This document shows positions 34,575 through 47,970 of a DNA stretch of 64,000 bases, piece after piece; within the stretch, counting starts at the first letter, position 1; each line of letters opens with the position of its first letter. The translations under genes were made by a program, and so were the position numbers. Origin of the DNA: Branchinecta lynchi (taxonomy: Eukaryota; Arthropoda; Branchiopoda; Anostraca; Branchinectidae); assembly GCA_023053575.1 (NCBI GenBank), contig JAKZAP010000006.1:20593280-20657279 (forward strand). Reading direction: 5' to 3'. Under the pieces are notes generated by a model, which was not told the origin of the DNA, did not search any database, and saw only the letters and a program-made list of their open reading frames with translations.

Positions 34575-34860
34575 TTATGTTCTTTGTCAACTGATCAAAG
34601 AGCTGAGCGGTTTTCGGTGTTCTCTTAGTGTTTTTTAGCTCGATTTTAGTGTAGAGTATGTGCCCGATGCCGGCACCATTCTGCCAAGTGGTCAACACGT
34701 TTAGCAATGGGAAAAATCAACACGTTTGGCAATGGGAATCGCCTAATTTAAGGCCGGGAAAGCAAGTACTGCTTCTGGGGAGTCGGTAATCCCTCTGATA
34801 AAACTTCGTTACTTCTGCCCTACCTTGGCGACGCGAATGCGAGTACAGTTAATTTCCTTT

Positions 34861-35111
34861 CGAGGGGATACACACTCCCCAAACCCGTGTACACCGGGTA
34901 CCGGTGCCGGGAGGTGCTTTTCAACGTAGTTATTATTATGGAGTTTATCGGTTGTAATACTTTCTTTTGACGGTAGACAGCGTCATATTACTTGATTTAC
35001 GGCAGTTCACAATAGAGAGGTTAGAAACTGACGACAGTGGGAAGTTGCCAGAGGTGTCAGAAGGTGTTGGGAATGAATGTACACCGGGTGCCGGAGAGTG
35101 AGCATCCCCTC
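34861..35111. mobile_element. hAT-type MITE, 251-bp copy
   Basis: It begins CGAGGGGATACACACTCCCC and ends GAGTGAGCATCCCCTCG, with CCCGTGTACACCGGGTACCG and TGTACACCGGGTGCCGG inside. Flanks are TTTCCTTT and TTTCCTGT, an 8-bp duplication with one change. It is the same family as 17607-17781, with a longer unique core. Confidence 0.75.
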
Positions 35112-38100
35112 GTTTCCTGTATGAACGCGAAATATTGAGGGATTGACTCTGGTCATTTTTTATCTGCTGCGTGTAATGCAGGCTACGATCACACTGCTGT
35201 ACAGGTAAAGTGCTCAGTTCGTCTGGTTGTAAACGGTGGTCATCACCAAGATGACTATGTCCTAGATCCCAAAGAAGTCGTTGCAAGAAACTTTATTTCT
35301 TTTTCTCAATTGTCAAGGTCTTAGGCTATGCAGAGCAATTACAATCAATTATATTTCATTATGTTCCATATGTTTCTTTAAACTGATAGAAGGCATCCAT
35401 GGATCTATGAACCAAGTGGACAGATGGGCTCAGCTGAAGCGCATTTACGTACTTCAGACAGCACTATTCCTTGACTGCATTCAGTTAATCCGTTCTTTCG
35501 AATCTACCACGGCCTGTCAAATACTGCAAAAGTGTGTCATCCAAATTCCTCCCTTTATACTTGCGTTCCAGACCGAGTGCTTTACGGAAACGGCTCAGCA
35601 AAATCTCCTCTTTTTCAATTCTTCACAACCGAACCAATACGCAGGATTTCAATAAACCCCATCAAGCGAAAAGCTACCTTTCAACCCGCCTTAAAAAGCC
35701 ACAGACAATCGGAAGCGCTAGCGGCGAGCTACTACTAGTCCAACTTCAGGTTTTTAAACCACCCTGAGGCGGTCTCTCATGACCCTCGGCATTTAATTTT
35801 TAACCAAGAAAAAAATAGAAACAGGTGAATTGGTGGCAAGTAACCCCTGAAAGGGGTCCTATAAACCCAGTGGGTGGTCGTATTTTGATGATGCGGACAA
35901 CCACAATGGTTTCTTTCTTGAGGCTCATACTTCCGTCACTTCATAAAGGGAGGACCAGGTGTGTAGCGAGAGCGAAAAATTGCAAGAATGCAAAATCATG
36001 GCCTCTACTGCCTCTAAAAAAAAAAAAAATCGCAGGACAAATTTCAAAGGCGTACCGAGCCGACACAGCTCTACCGTATATTTCGTACTTCAATTAAAAG
36101 CACCGCCTCCGTGACCCTTCCGACATTTTTCGTAGAGCTATTACAAATTCTAATTGAAGTACCGACTTTAAAAGTCGTTGGGTACTACCGCGAAGAATAA
36201 ATCGTCATAACTCAAAATTGCATTTGGTTCGACTTACGCTTCTATGGGCGGATAAAAGTAACAGACGTGCAGACGGACAGACAAAGGAAACAATGAAGCA
36301 AAATGTCACAACTGCACTTAGGGAGCTGGCAGATCACATATTTGAGCTTTTTTGACAAGTCCCCAGTGAAATGCTAACAAACCCGCCGCGCTATTCTTTC
36401 CAGCCCACCTTTTAAATAACAATAAGGAAAATCCACACCTCCCGGACCATTTTGACAGCCGTGCCGACGCGCAGGCTTTAGTAACATGAGCTAATTCTCT
36501 GTAATTCAAAATAGGCGTCAAGAATAGCGACCGCGTTTTTTTCAGGTCGTGTTCAAGCTCAATTGCTCAGTAGAGAAAACGAGGGTGAAAATCTTCACCC
36601 TAACAAAAGATTAGCGTAAAAATCGGTCTTTTGAGGAAAAAAGAAACTTTTGTCGCCGATGTCAATTTGGAACGGGTGCTTTCCCAAATTCAAAGTTGGC
36701 CTTCTGATGACTGTCATAAAACGACGGGTTTATAGGGGGACAGAGCTGACCTTTCCAGATTATGGGAAATAATCTCTTCCATAAAAGACGGAAATATGTA
36801 AATATACCGAAAATATGCGTTCGATGCCAATCAAGAATCCTTCAGACTCTCGATCCGCCGCTTCGCCGAGAACAGTTAAGCCTACTTTCCCACAACGGGA
36901 GAATTTGGCTTTGCAATCCAGAACTACGTGGGAAAGATCCCACTTTTCTCCAGCAGCCACGCTATATACGTTAGTGGGAATTGTACTTTGGTAAGTGACC
37001 TCTTTCAAGCGTTGTAGTATGTGAGGAGCTTTCAAATATGAAGGGTACAGACAGAGGAGATAAGTTACTCCCAGGTATCCTAGAGTCTAGGTATCATAGA
37101 TTTATAGTTGCTCTAGGAAAACTGATTACAAGAGTCATCAAACTAGCAGAAAGTTAGTTGGATTCGTAGGTGCAAGTAAGTAAGGAATGAGTATAAGATA
37201 AAGAAAGTATTTTCTAGTTGATGTTGTCTGTATATGGTTTGATGGCTTTTAAAGTTTAACTGAAAAGCCAACTGATTTGTATACCTTCGATTTGAACCCA
37301 CTGAATTATTTTGACTCCTTAAGGGATTTTTGATTTTTTTTTGTCACTTAGTCTAGTAGTGACGTTGGGAATCTCCGCTGGTTGTTCGACAAATAAATTT
37401 ACGACGAGCCGCGGAAAATCTGAATGACTGCAAAAGCGTGCGTTTCAATGGCCATCAAAGTGAAGATTTTCAAATGTTCGATTCCAGACTGCAGACTCAC
37501 ATCGGAAGATGTGAGTGCTACATCGTATTCCGTGCTACCCCGTATAGGTTTCCTTTGTGGAAGGACCAAGTCAACAGAGAGCTAAACATTTCAAACATAG
37601 AGGTACGTCCGTATAGAGGTACAACAGTTATGGAAGATAAATTACGTCAGCTAAATTTCAATAATGGTGGATAACAAAGTAACGAAGCAACGCGTTTCGA
37701 AAACATAAACGGAGCTTCAAGAGAAGAAACCAATTAAATTTACAGAAAATTGACACAATCAATTTAATCTAAAGTTAAAAGAAATCTGTAACTGATAGCA
37801 CTTGAATGTATTAAGAGCAAAATCAAAACCAGGATGTAGAAAGGCCAAGAGAAGTATTCAAAGAAGAGCTCTACTATACCTAAAACAAATGTGGTAACAG
37901 CAGGCAGAGGACGGGAACCACGACATCAAATTCTATTCCACGTCAGTCTGGATAATTAACGATAGTCGACATCACACGCTGATAAAGACACCGAAGTGCG
38001 AAGTCAAGCAGAAGGCGGCGGGCGGAATCAAGCAACGGAGGAACTGAGGAGCCTTCTTTGTTGGACACATAATAACCACGTGCTATATCCAATCAGACAT

Positions 38101-38448
38101 AATCGAGCCAATTCACTTCAACAGCGCGCAACATCTGGACAACTTGAAGACAGCTCGGATAGAATAACGCGGGCCTTTTCGGAATTTTGGGTGAAACCAA
38201 TCACCCGTGTATAACTCGTTATGTTGCAGCACCAATTCCGATTACCAATAGCAAGAATATTCACGCAACTGATTAGAATGGACTCGGCGAATAATCCTGA
38301 AAGGAAAGATTTAGAAAACCGTTGAACAAGGAAATGAGCCTATAGGATCACAAGACGATTTAGAAGCCTAGCCTAGGGTATTGAAAACCACTACAAGTTC
38401 AGGTAAAAATCAATGACGTCCAGAGGGCCGCGAGATACTACTCGATTT

Positions 38449-38479
<31 letters not shown>

Positions 38480-39552
38480 CAGTGAAAATTGAAACACGTT
38501 TCAATCAGTGAATTGTCAAGTTTTAATGTCACCATCCATTAACATATTTTCTCATCGATTTTCTCCAGTCCGTTTTCAGCTGCTTAACTTCATCTTTTTA
38601 TAACAAGCACAGCTGCCCACATGCGGTGCCAAGCTCTAAGTGCATGAAAGCTAAATACGAATTCGTGACAAGAAAACGAAAATACGGAGTTCTAACTAAC
38701 AGGACTATTTTTGCATAATCAGCGAAAAGTATCATTCACACAATATTATACAAAATGAAGAAAGTTGACTGGTTTAGTTGGTTCCTGCTGATTTTTTTTA
38801 GATCAGTGGCCAACCTAACTGGACCAGTTGTAATCTTGTAAAAAAGAACACTGCATCATGCTGGCTACGGAACTGCACTGAACGAGTAAATCCAACCAAC
38901 CTTTAAACCAACTAGAAAAAAATACATCACTGTCAAAAGTTGGCAGTTTGAATTATGTTTCTTATCGAAAAACGGGCCTTCATTTCAAACAGCTGGGCAT
39001 TTCTAAAATAGTTTGATATAGCTAGTCGAATTTGATCGACTACATCGGTGGAAAATGAAGTGTCATCTAGTTGACGGCCTCAAATAACATACCACATTTG
39101 AGAACGAATGAAAACAGATGAACCATTAATCATACCTCACACTACATCATAAATAAATGTTACGAGGCGTCCTGCACGCAGCTATAAGAACTAGATCATG
39201 CACTTAGTAGCCCAGCATTCTTTACACGACCCGTTATTCAACTTTTCGATCAAACAATGTGCGCTTTTTCCCACAAAAAATAATCAGCAAACGTACGGAT
39301 CATCAAGGATTCAGAAGCCGTGAATGGCAACGGCCCTCTCCGAGAAGATGAGTGGTGAGCTTTCATTTTCCTTATTGATATTCTAATTTTTTTTACTAAA
39401 TCACAAGCTAGCAAAATAATAAACTGGTTTTTGTCGGACAAGGAAACGCACGACTGTTGCCAAAACATTGACGGAAGAATGTGATAACCAGGAGAAAACG
39501 AACAAATGACGTCACAAACGAATCAGTAATCCGGATTACTGATTTTATTACG
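35112..39552. other. No gene recognised
   Basis: Open frames at 35281-35655, 36760-37035 (minus) and 37438-37674 have no recognisable motifs. The minus frame at 37035-36760 looks the most protein-like (CGKVGLTVLGEAADRESEG) but has no clear splice pattern. An A run of about 20 lies at 38450-38469. Confidence 0.4.
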
Positions 39553-40218
39553 AATTCCTATATGGCAACAGTGTTTAAAAAATTTCTTTGAATTTTAATT
39601 TCTCTTATTTTTCTTATTTTCTGTTTCTTGGGGGGGGGGGGGGGGTAAAATTTAGCCCGAAATATACGAGTTCTGATGGCTTGTGTTTCTGTTTTGTAAT
39701 AATGTAGTATACCGTCAGAAGTTTCATAAAAGACAACGCAAGGATACGTGGTTTCAACAGACCACACTTGGGATGTAATCTGTTGTCGCGACAAACTTAT
39801 GGATGAAATATTATGCAGAACAAGCATTGCCAGGAAGAGCCGAAAAACTGCAAAAAAAGTATCTGGTCAATTTTCCAATATCATGACGACGAACAAAAAA
39901 GTCAGTAGATGCTTTTTTGGCGGTTTTCGGCTCTTCCCGGCAATGTTTGTTATGCAAAACATTTCACGCGTAAGGTTTGTCGCGACAACAGATTACATCC
40001 CAAGTACTGTCTGTTCAAAACGCGCATCCTTGCGTTGTCTTTTATGAAACTTCTGACGGTATACTACATTATTACAAAACAGAAACACAAACCATCAGAA
40101 CTCGTATATTTCGGGCTAAATTTTACCCCCCCCCCCCCCCCAAGAAACAGAAAATAAGAAAAATAAGAGAAATTAAAATTCAAAGAAATTTTTTAAACAC
40201 TGTTGCCATATAGGAATT
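39553..40218. mobile_element. 666-bp near-perfect palindrome, GTCAGAAGTTTCA family
   Basis: The left arm begins AATTCCTATATGGCAACAGT and the right arm ends with its complement; the centre is near 39885. Nested within are inner inverted ends TACCGTCAGAAGTTTCAT (39710) and the complement ending at 40061. The outer arms carry a 16-base G run (39630-39645) and a matching C run (about 40126-40141). The core shares GCATTGCCGGGAAGAGCC with the element at 4082-4469. An extra end, CATGAAACTTCTGACGC, lies just outside at 40229. Confidence 0.85.
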
Positions 40219-40384
40219 GAAAAATTTGTCATGAAACTTCTGACGCTGTAGGCTTAGTGTGAGAGCTGCTAATTATGAAGTTTATTATTCGTCGCGCAGG
40301 CTCTTAGGGCTTTTTTTCGTGTTTATTCAACCGTCTTCAACACCTACTGTCCAGCCTATGAAACGATCCGTTTGCGGTGCCATT

Positions 40385-41236
40385 GATATGATATGATATA
40401 GATTTATTACCAGCCAAAATTGCACAAGTACAATAGGGGGCAGAGTATGAAAAAAAAAAAAAAAAAAAGCAACAAAATGCAGTTTACCACGAATATATAC
40501 AACGGATTTAATAAACTCAACATTAATCTGGTATATATAATTTTCAATTTAAGACGTTCTCCAAAGAGTCACCCAAGGGTGATCTAGAGTCCGGAACTTA
40601 TTTTGAAAATTAGCAACTCTCATAGGAACAGCAACAGCCGGGTCTATCAGACCAAATCTTTTAATCACATACTGGTTACTGGATCACGGTGGTAGCCCAA
40701 GCAAATACTTCGCATACTTAAAGTAAATCATACGAAGCTTTTTCTTATCTGTCTGAGTGAAACATTTCCAAAACGGAGATATGCAGAGAACATTTGGTAG
40801 AACAAACGCATTATACAACCTGGCTAGAATATGACGATTAAATCTTGTCTTATTCGGGACAAGCCTTCCATATGCACCACGAACTTTTCTAACAATGTCA
40901 CCAATAACAAGTACACGCGTAGCCTTGAGTGATGTACCGATTGGGACTCCAAGGTAAGTAATACCTTGAACCGGTAAGACCTCCGTACCTTATAGCATAA
41001 CAGATAGGCTACACCATCGGTTGGCACTTTATAATTAAGACAGCAATTCCGTTTTCTTCGGGTTAAATGAATGGCCGATACGAGAATACTCCTCCGTTAA
41101 AGCACTAAAAAAAAATGTATTCCTTGTAGGGTTCTACTAATATTTAAAATGTCATCGGCGTAACCAACGAGCGCAAAGGTAATTCCCCATTCACCAACAA
41201 CGTATGTCATCCACAGTATTTCCACAGAAAGATTCA
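40385..41236 (-). pseudogene. Non-LTR reverse transcriptase relic
   Basis: Read on the minus strand, ITFALVGYADDILNISRT contains the YADD active site. Then follow YSRIGHSFNPKKTELLS and, after frameshifts and stops, FNRHILARLYNAFVLPNVLC, then FTQTDKKKLRMIYFKYAKYL and HPWVTLWRTS with stop near 40556. The 3' end at about 40385-40410 is a TATCATATCATATCAA-type tail. At least one frame break lies near 41100, so it cannot be translated. The tandem-repeat element at 41247 abuts its upstream side. Confidence 0.75.
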
Positions 41237-41246
41237 GCGTAAAAAA

Positions 41247-42420
41247 ACAAGACCAAAGGTGTCGATGGGATCCCAAAAATCTACGATCTGATCCAGACAA
41301 TTCGGTCTTGTCTTCGCCAGGCTAATCATCAGAGAAAACCGAGTTCAGATATTCTATCTACCTATCTATACCTCTATACGCCATATCTATGTTGACGATA
41401 TTGACCGAAACTTTGCGGTTTCGCCCAAATTCCGAGCGAACTACTAGTCCAGCAAAAAAAGAAAAATACAGAAACGAAGCCGGCGTATCTCCTTATCCCT
41501 ATAAAGAAATCTAATCAACTTTAAATCAAATTTCGACTTAAAAAAAATGCGGGTACAACCGGATTCCGGACTAATGGGTAAAAAATGATCATTATATACA
41601 GACTTAGCGTCTTTTCTTACCCCTAAATATATCATCTAATCAACTTCAGATAAAGCTTTTACTTTTAACATATTTTCCGGTTTTGGCCGGATTACAGGCG
41701 AACTAGTTGTCCGGCGAGAAAATGGTTTTCACCATCGGTTTCAGCATGTCTTCTTACCCATATATCAAACATTTAATCAACTTCAAATGAAACTGTTACT
41801 TTTAACCAACTTTCCGATATTGGCCGGATTCCAGAAGAACTGCTTGTCCGGCGACAAAATGATTTTCACCATCATGCTCAGCATGTCTTCTTAACCCTAA
41901 ATCAAACATTTAATCAACTTCAAATGAAACTTTTACTTTTAACCAACTTTCCGGTTTTTGCCGGATTCCGGACGAACTACTCGTCCAGCGAGAAAATGGT
42001 TTTCACCGTCGTGCTCAGCATGTCTTCTTATCCCTAAATCAAACATTTAATCAACTTCAAATGAAACTTTTACTTTTAACAAACTTTCCGGTTTTTGCCG
42101 GATTCCGGACGAACTACTTGTCCGGGGGGGGGGAAATGATTGTCACCATCGTGCTCAGCATGTCTTCTTACCCCATAATCGACTATCACATTAGCTGTTT
42201 ACAAATATTTTGTTTGTCCCTTAAATTGAACCCCCTCCCCACCCCTAAATATAGGGCTACACAGCCCATCTACGAACAATCCTCATACCAAGTTTCATCA
42301 AAATATCTCATTCCCTTCGAGAGTTATCGTGCTTACAGACGGACGGACGGACGGACGGACAAACGGACAACTTTTGCGATGTCATAGGTATCCCTCCACT
42401 TACGTTTTGGGATCCCAAAA
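41247..42420 (+). repeat. Tandem-repeat-carrying element, copy 1
   Basis: It opens with AACAAGACCAAAGG, GATGGGATCCCAAAA and GGTCTTGTC. About four or five monomers of about 138 bp follow, each with TTTCCGGTTTTTGCCGGATT, GAACTACTTGTCCGGCGAG, CAGCATGTCTTCTTA and AATCAACTTCAAATGAAAC. The fixed 3' part has CCCCACCCCTAAATATAGGG, TCGAGAGTTATCGTGCT, a GACG repeat and TAGGTATCCCTCCACTTACG. It ends in the palindrome TTTTGGGATCCCAAAA (42405-42420). Open frames across it are not conserved between copies. Confidence 0.8.
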
Positions 42421-43239
42421 ATGCAAGCCCAACGACTACAGCCCCTGCTTATTAGAAGGAACGACCGGTATTTGGATGACACCGCTGTTTTCACCCATAA
42501 TAGGGTAAGCTCAAACAGGGTGTGGCAGTCAGCGATCCATGATATTTTCTAGGTCCGATTCCGACACTAATGAGTTCCAAACGTAAAGAACAAAATAGTC
42601 ACATCTACCACTACCATCTGCCCCTTAGATCAATAAAGGTCAGATTAATTAATGTTCCATTAGGGTACTGACAGGAGCCACAGATCTGTTTCCAAACGCT
42701 GGCAGTTTTACAATGCGCTTTATCGCGAAATAGAACTTGCCAGCCCCGCCCATTATCGGACCACTGACGCTAAAGGGGGAAAGAATAATAAAGCGCCTCT
42801 TACAAAGGACTTAAAATGAAGATTTGGATAGAACCTGTCGGAGAGCTCGACACTGACCTGATTGTGGAACACAGGCTTCCTACTTTGCATATCAAAAACT
42901 GCTAAAAAAAAATAGTATGAAAATAGGGCGTATTTAAAAGTAGTTAATTTTATTCCGAGTTCGAAAGGTGCGAACGTGATCATCAGTTTAGCGTACTACT
43001 GTTAGTTTTAAACAATGACAAATCATCTAGATGCAGATGCAATTTGTAGGTAATTTTTTTTAAATTCGGAAAAGACAGAAACTAGGCATTAAATTAATTT
43101 TGCCTAATCTTTTGTGTAGCCTACTCTTCATTTTAAAAGAAGTTTTGCACAGCTTCCAAGTGGTAAACCATATGTTTTCCGCCACCTTTTAATTCCACTA
43201 GCCTGTGCAGGTTAGTTTCAGATTTAAATCTTGAAATGA
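42421..43239. other. No gene recognised
   Basis: There is no motif-bearing open frame and no clear inverted repeat. Confidence 0.4.
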
Positions 43240-43491
43240 GAAAAGGGTGTTTACCGCCACCCCAGGAATCTTTACGTCCCCAAGAGGATTAGAGGGTTGG
43301 TCGAATCTTGTCAGACCTGTGTCGAGCACCAACCGGATTCAGTATCACGGCTACTGAACGTTAAAATTACGTATCAAGAAGGAAAGTCCTTAAGAGAAGT
43401 ATTTCTGCGGGTGATTTCTCACCTTTTGAAATTTGAATATCTTGGGTGCCTTGAGTTCTTGAAGTTGTATAGTTTCTTTGGTTGGACTTAA
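43240..43491 (+). pseudogene. Possible LTR-retrotransposon integrase zinc-finger relic
   Basis: The frame reads GVYRHPRNLYVPKRIRGLVE, then SCQTCVEHQPDS. This resembles the second half of the integrase HHCC zinc finger in Gypsy/BEL elements (a Tyr-Pro region, then CxxC and H.P). The rest of the frame to the stop at 43491 is unlike integrase. No LTRs or other pol domains are seen, so this is a short relic if real. Confidence 0.35.
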
Positions 43492-45382
43492 AATAAATAT
43501 TTATTTCAAACATTAAGCTCAGTCTTCGTATTAGCTAGGATTAACGTAGAGTTAACGTTGATGGCGGTAAACCCCTCTTTGCATTTAAGGATTTAGATCT
43601 GGAATTCCATGAACCAGCTACCCACACTAATGAGTTGACGGAAAATATACGGTGGCGATAAACCTACCAAAATATTTGACACATTCGTCTGACCCAACTA
43701 ATCCTCTTGATGATGCAAGATTTCCTGGGTGGCGGAAAACATACGGTGGCGCTAGAACACTGTGGCGTTATGACACCCACTTCCGTTTCAGCGTTTATTT
43801 CGCGAACCCTTTTACATATCCTTCAAGTAACGAACGAAACGAAACAATCCAACTTAACAGCCCGAGGGGTTATTCACTCGAGCTTTGCGCGTAGCCTACA
43901 CCCATACTATGTGCCTGGTAGGTATATATCGGTGCTTGGTTCGGATGTTCGTCCTCTGCCCGGGTTGTGATCTACCCCTCACAATCACCAACCGCAATAT
44001 CACCTCACAAGCAATGAACAATTGCCGGCTCTTCCCAAACGTCACCTTCTTTTGAGATTCGGCCACCCAGTACGGAATTCTATATTTTACGGGACCATCC
44101 TACCAGACAATGATGGACCCTCTCAAGAACCGAGCAAACGATCCAAGGGTGCTGAGCAACCGAAACTTCTTTCTCCGCCAGGAAAGTCGTATTAGAGATA
44201 CGTCCCATACTTTATTTCTGCTAATAAATTTAGCGTTAAGCATCGCTTAGAGCATTTATTAAGCATTTGTCTTCTTAAAGCATGTACCGACACACGGCAG
44301 GTTGCATATCTGATTACTTGAATCTAGAAAATTGGAATAGCACAACGCAGAAAAATTCAAAGATTTTGCGTCGGCATAGTAGTTCGAACTTTTCACTGCA
44401 CATGACACCCTAGTCTCATTCTTTTCTGGCTGACGAGTGAACAATTGTATATTGTATTTGTTGTGTTTTATTTAATTATTTAATTTTATTTTACATACTC
44501 CGCTTTTCAAATGGCGGGTCAGAAATAAATTACTTACTTACTGCGCAGAACCGGCCACGGTTAAAATGACGTAAATAACGCAGCGAAATTCTAAAGGGCG
44601 TCACAGCATAGTCAGCCGAAGCGTTGTCGAGTGGTTGCCCACTCTTAACTTTAGTTTACAAGAAGTGCCCTGTGCCCCGCCGGTGCCGGAACCGAGTTAG
44701 CATGTTTAGAAGAGGGAATCGCCTAATTTATGACCGACAAAGGGCCAGCACCACTGGTTTCGGCCGGCCGGTTCAGGTGTACACCAGGTTCCGGGGAGTG
44801 GGTAACCTTTCGAACTTCCAACATCGTTTTTTCAAGAGAGCGCAGACGCACCCTCAAAATCTTTTCAGAGATGCCTTCGGTGCCCGGTTCGGCCTTACGT
44901 CCAGTATCCAGGACTCCTCAACCCCTTCGAACCGTCAACAAAAGTGAACAAATGCCGGTTCCACTAAAAACTACTCTCGGACCAAAGGCCCGGATGGTGA
45001 AAAATCATGGCTCTCGTGCTAGTCAGTCATGTCAGAAAGTTGTCACAGGTGGCACCGCGAGAGGAAAGGGGCTGCGGGGTATTATCCAAAGACTCATCAT
45101 AAGCTCCGGAAACTGTGGCAGGTCGATGCGGCATAACAGCTGAACGCAGCGAACTATAGCTAAGAGACGGGCTTAAAAAGTAATTCCCAAACGGATACGT
45201 GGAACGGAATATCTACGCAAAACCAGACACGAAATCCCTTAGTGAAGTCCGGCGTAACATGTGAAGGCACGATGAATTAGCATCCCAGCTCGCTTCTACT
45301 TCCCTTCCGTTGGATGAGAAGCAAATGAGGGTACAGATATCTCCACCAATTTTAAATTCGAGTACTGACTTGTTCCTTAAAG
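43492..45382. other. No gene; repeat fragments
   Basis: A retroposon-like tail AAATAAATTACTTACTTACT lies at 44525-44544. A fragment of the hAT-type MITE end (GGTGTACACCAGGTTCCGG..GAGTGGGTAACC) lies at about 44775-44810. The preceding GAATCGCCTAATTTA block also occurs near 34738. Confidence 0.45.
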
Positions 45383-46371
45383 AACAAGACCAAAGGTTTC
45401 GATGGGATCCCAAAAGTTAAAATTTGATCCAGAGAATCGGGTCTTGTCTTTTTTTTTATCAATCAATCAGATACAGTCTTCGCCAAACTCCTTGAAGACT
45501 TGCAATATTAATTAAGGCCAAACAGATCATCATACGAGAAAACCAAGTTCAGACATGGATTCAGTATGTGTGTTACCCCTTTAAGTCATATCTGTTTTGA
45601 CGAAACAGATCGAAATTTCCTGCCTTACTTCTGCCAATTTTCCGGTTTCGGCGGAATTCCGGAACTACTTATCCGGCGAAACAATAAAGCTCAAAAACGA
45701 ATTCAGCATGTCACCTTACCCCTACATCCAGCCTCTAATCAACTTCAGATTAAACTTTTACTTTTAACAAATTTTACGGTTTCAGCCGGATTCCAAGCGA
45801 TCTATGCGTCCGGTGAGAAATGATTGTCATATGCTAATTCAGTATGTCTTCTTACCCGCAAATCAAACATCTTATCAAGTTTAATAAACTTTTAATTTAA
45901 ACGAATTCTCCGGTTTTTGCCGGATTCCGGCTGAACTTATTGTCCGGCGAGAAAATAATTTTCATATTCGGACTCGGCACGTTTCTTTTGCCCCTAAATC
46001 GAGCCTCCAATTATCTTCATATTAAACTTATACTTTTCACAAATTTTCCGGCTTTCGCCGGATTCCGGGTGAACTATTTGTCCGGCGGGAAATAAATTCC
46101 ATATTCGGATTCAGCATTTCTCCTTACCCCTAATTCGACTATTTCATTGGCTTTTAAAAAATATTTTGTGTTCCCCTTAATTTTAAACCCCTCCCCCACC
46201 CCTAAATATAGAGCTACATGGCCCATCTTCGAACTTGACCTAAATAGTCCTCATGCCAAGTTTGATCAAAATATCTCAACCCCTTCGAGAGTTATCGTGC
46301 TAACAGACGGACGGACGGACAACTTTTGCGATGTCATAGGTATCCCTCCACTTACGTTTTGGGGTCCCAAA
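45383..46371 (+). repeat. Tandem-repeat-carrying element, copy 2
   Basis: It opens GAACAAGACCAAAGG, GATGGGATCCCAAAA and GGGTCTTGTC, then has four monomers of about 136 bp beginning near 45640, 45777, 45909 and 46047. It ends with the same 3' part, and TTTTGGGGTCCCAAAA in place of the perfect palindrome. Confidence 0.8.
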
Positions 46372-47609
46372 AACCTACTCGTCTGATCCCAGGTCACAGT
46401 GTGGGGTGTTTGAACTAGCAAATAAACGGATGCGGCACTCTGATGACTTAGTTACTACAAAGCACCAACATCACCTGTTGCGGGGGGGGGGGGGGTCGCA
46501 AAATGCTTCCAGATTACGCAAAGGGACTGATAGACGACTAGAAGAGGGACTAAGAGAGGACTATTTTCCAAACAACTAGGTTACAGCTTACATAGAATTT
46601 TCGATCATGTTCCAGCCCGAAGTAGTGTCATTATCTTCCTGACGACTTTCTGATTTACGAAACAAAGCAACAACTTCTTTTAAGTTGTTGAACTTCGCAG
46701 TGATGGAGACAAGCTAGCTTTACGCCAAATACACGAATAAAAACACAAAAACATACATCTCGTCTCCTGCAAGTACAGAAGCTGTATGGGAATTAATAAC
46801 TCGCAGGTCGACCGACTGAAAACAAGAAAGCTGACAGACAAATTTGCCTCCTGATCTCAAAGATCTTTTCCGGACAACGAAGTTGAAAAACACAAGAAAG
46901 AACGCACTTTCTCTTTTCCGTTCATTTCCAAGCAGACTGGTTACCGCTTACGTAACTTGTTTCCATCTTTGCTCAACCCGTTTAATGTCATCATCCTGAC
47001 GTTTTCCGGTCCCTCAAACAAACCACGCCCATGTCATCTCCTGTCAATAAAGACGCACTTCGACCCAATAACCTTACAAACCGACCGAGCTGCAACAAGC
47101 GCAGACAGGAAAGCATCCTCGCACTCCAACCCCTTTTCAGGTCAATGAAGACGACACAAGAAGGAACGCCATATAACATATTAAAAATCCTAATAAGGAG
47201 CAACAGATGCTGAACAGGTTGCAGAAAGACATTCTCCCACGACACACGATACGTACAAACAATATCGTCTTAAAGCTACTACTCCGGAACCTATCTCCGT
47301 TTCTCAAAGGTGGGAAAGCGCCACAAGGGAACAAGGAACTCACAGGGTTTTGCATTTTCCCACCAAATCGATAATCATGACTCCATTATCGCTAATTATA
47401 CTCTGCTACTGTAAACAATCACTTCCATACCCTCTGAGACGACAGAGGGGCGTCGTGGCTAGGCCATCTAAGGGTGCGGACAGACGGTCAGATTTTCCCG
47501 GTCGGCTTTCTGGACTCCCGTGACGCAAACGCAGTAATCCTGACAGGAATGGTTCGGACAGATGATCAGTTTTCACAGTCACACAGAGTTGGATCCACAA
47601 AGTTACTAT
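46372..47609. other. No gene recognised
   Basis: There is a G run of about 13 at 46482-46495. Paired open frames on both strands at 46957-47355 have no motif. Confidence 0.4.
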
Positions 47610-47970
47610 AGTTGCGTTTTTGCAGATACCATGGCATCTGATACCACGGTCTAAAGTCGTTTTCGCAGTTATCGAAGTACCAGATACCACAGTCAAAAGG
47701 CATTTTGCAGTTATCGTAGTATCTGGCCAGTTATCGTGGTATCTGATATTCAGACCGTGGTAACTGATCGTGGTATCTGAAAAAGTCATCTCACTTTCAT
47801 CAATTTTTTTCAAATTGGTGGGAAAGAAGTTTGGCGGAAAAACAAAATTTCGGCAATTGTCGGCTTTGCAAAGCAACCGTATATCAGATACCACGGTTAT
47901 TGCAAAAACGACTAATTGCAGATCCAGTTATCGTGGTAACAAATACCATGGTATCTGCAAAAACGCAACT
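47610..47970. mobile_element. Foldback MITE, GATACCATGG family, copy 2
   Basis: The ends GTTGCGTTTTTGCAGATACC and the complement are nearly perfect, with TATA outside both. ATACCATGG/CCATGGTAT and TTATCGTGGTATCTG motifs repeat through the arms. The core shares CATCTCACTTTCATCA and GGGAAAGAAGTTTGGCG with 8314-8702. The 162-codon minus frame crossing it (47894-47406) is a by-product of the repeat. Confidence 0.78.

Noticed and set aside
36760..37035. Protein-like minus-strand frame considered as the missing first cytohesin exon.
   Set aside because: Its possible donor (TCG/GTATAT) is phase 0, while the exon at 29029 needs an incoming phase-1 junction, and no cytohesin-like residues are seen.
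47406..47894. 162-codon minus-strand open frame.
   Set aside because: It runs through the GATACCATGG foldback element and into flanking DNA, and the peptide has no known motif.
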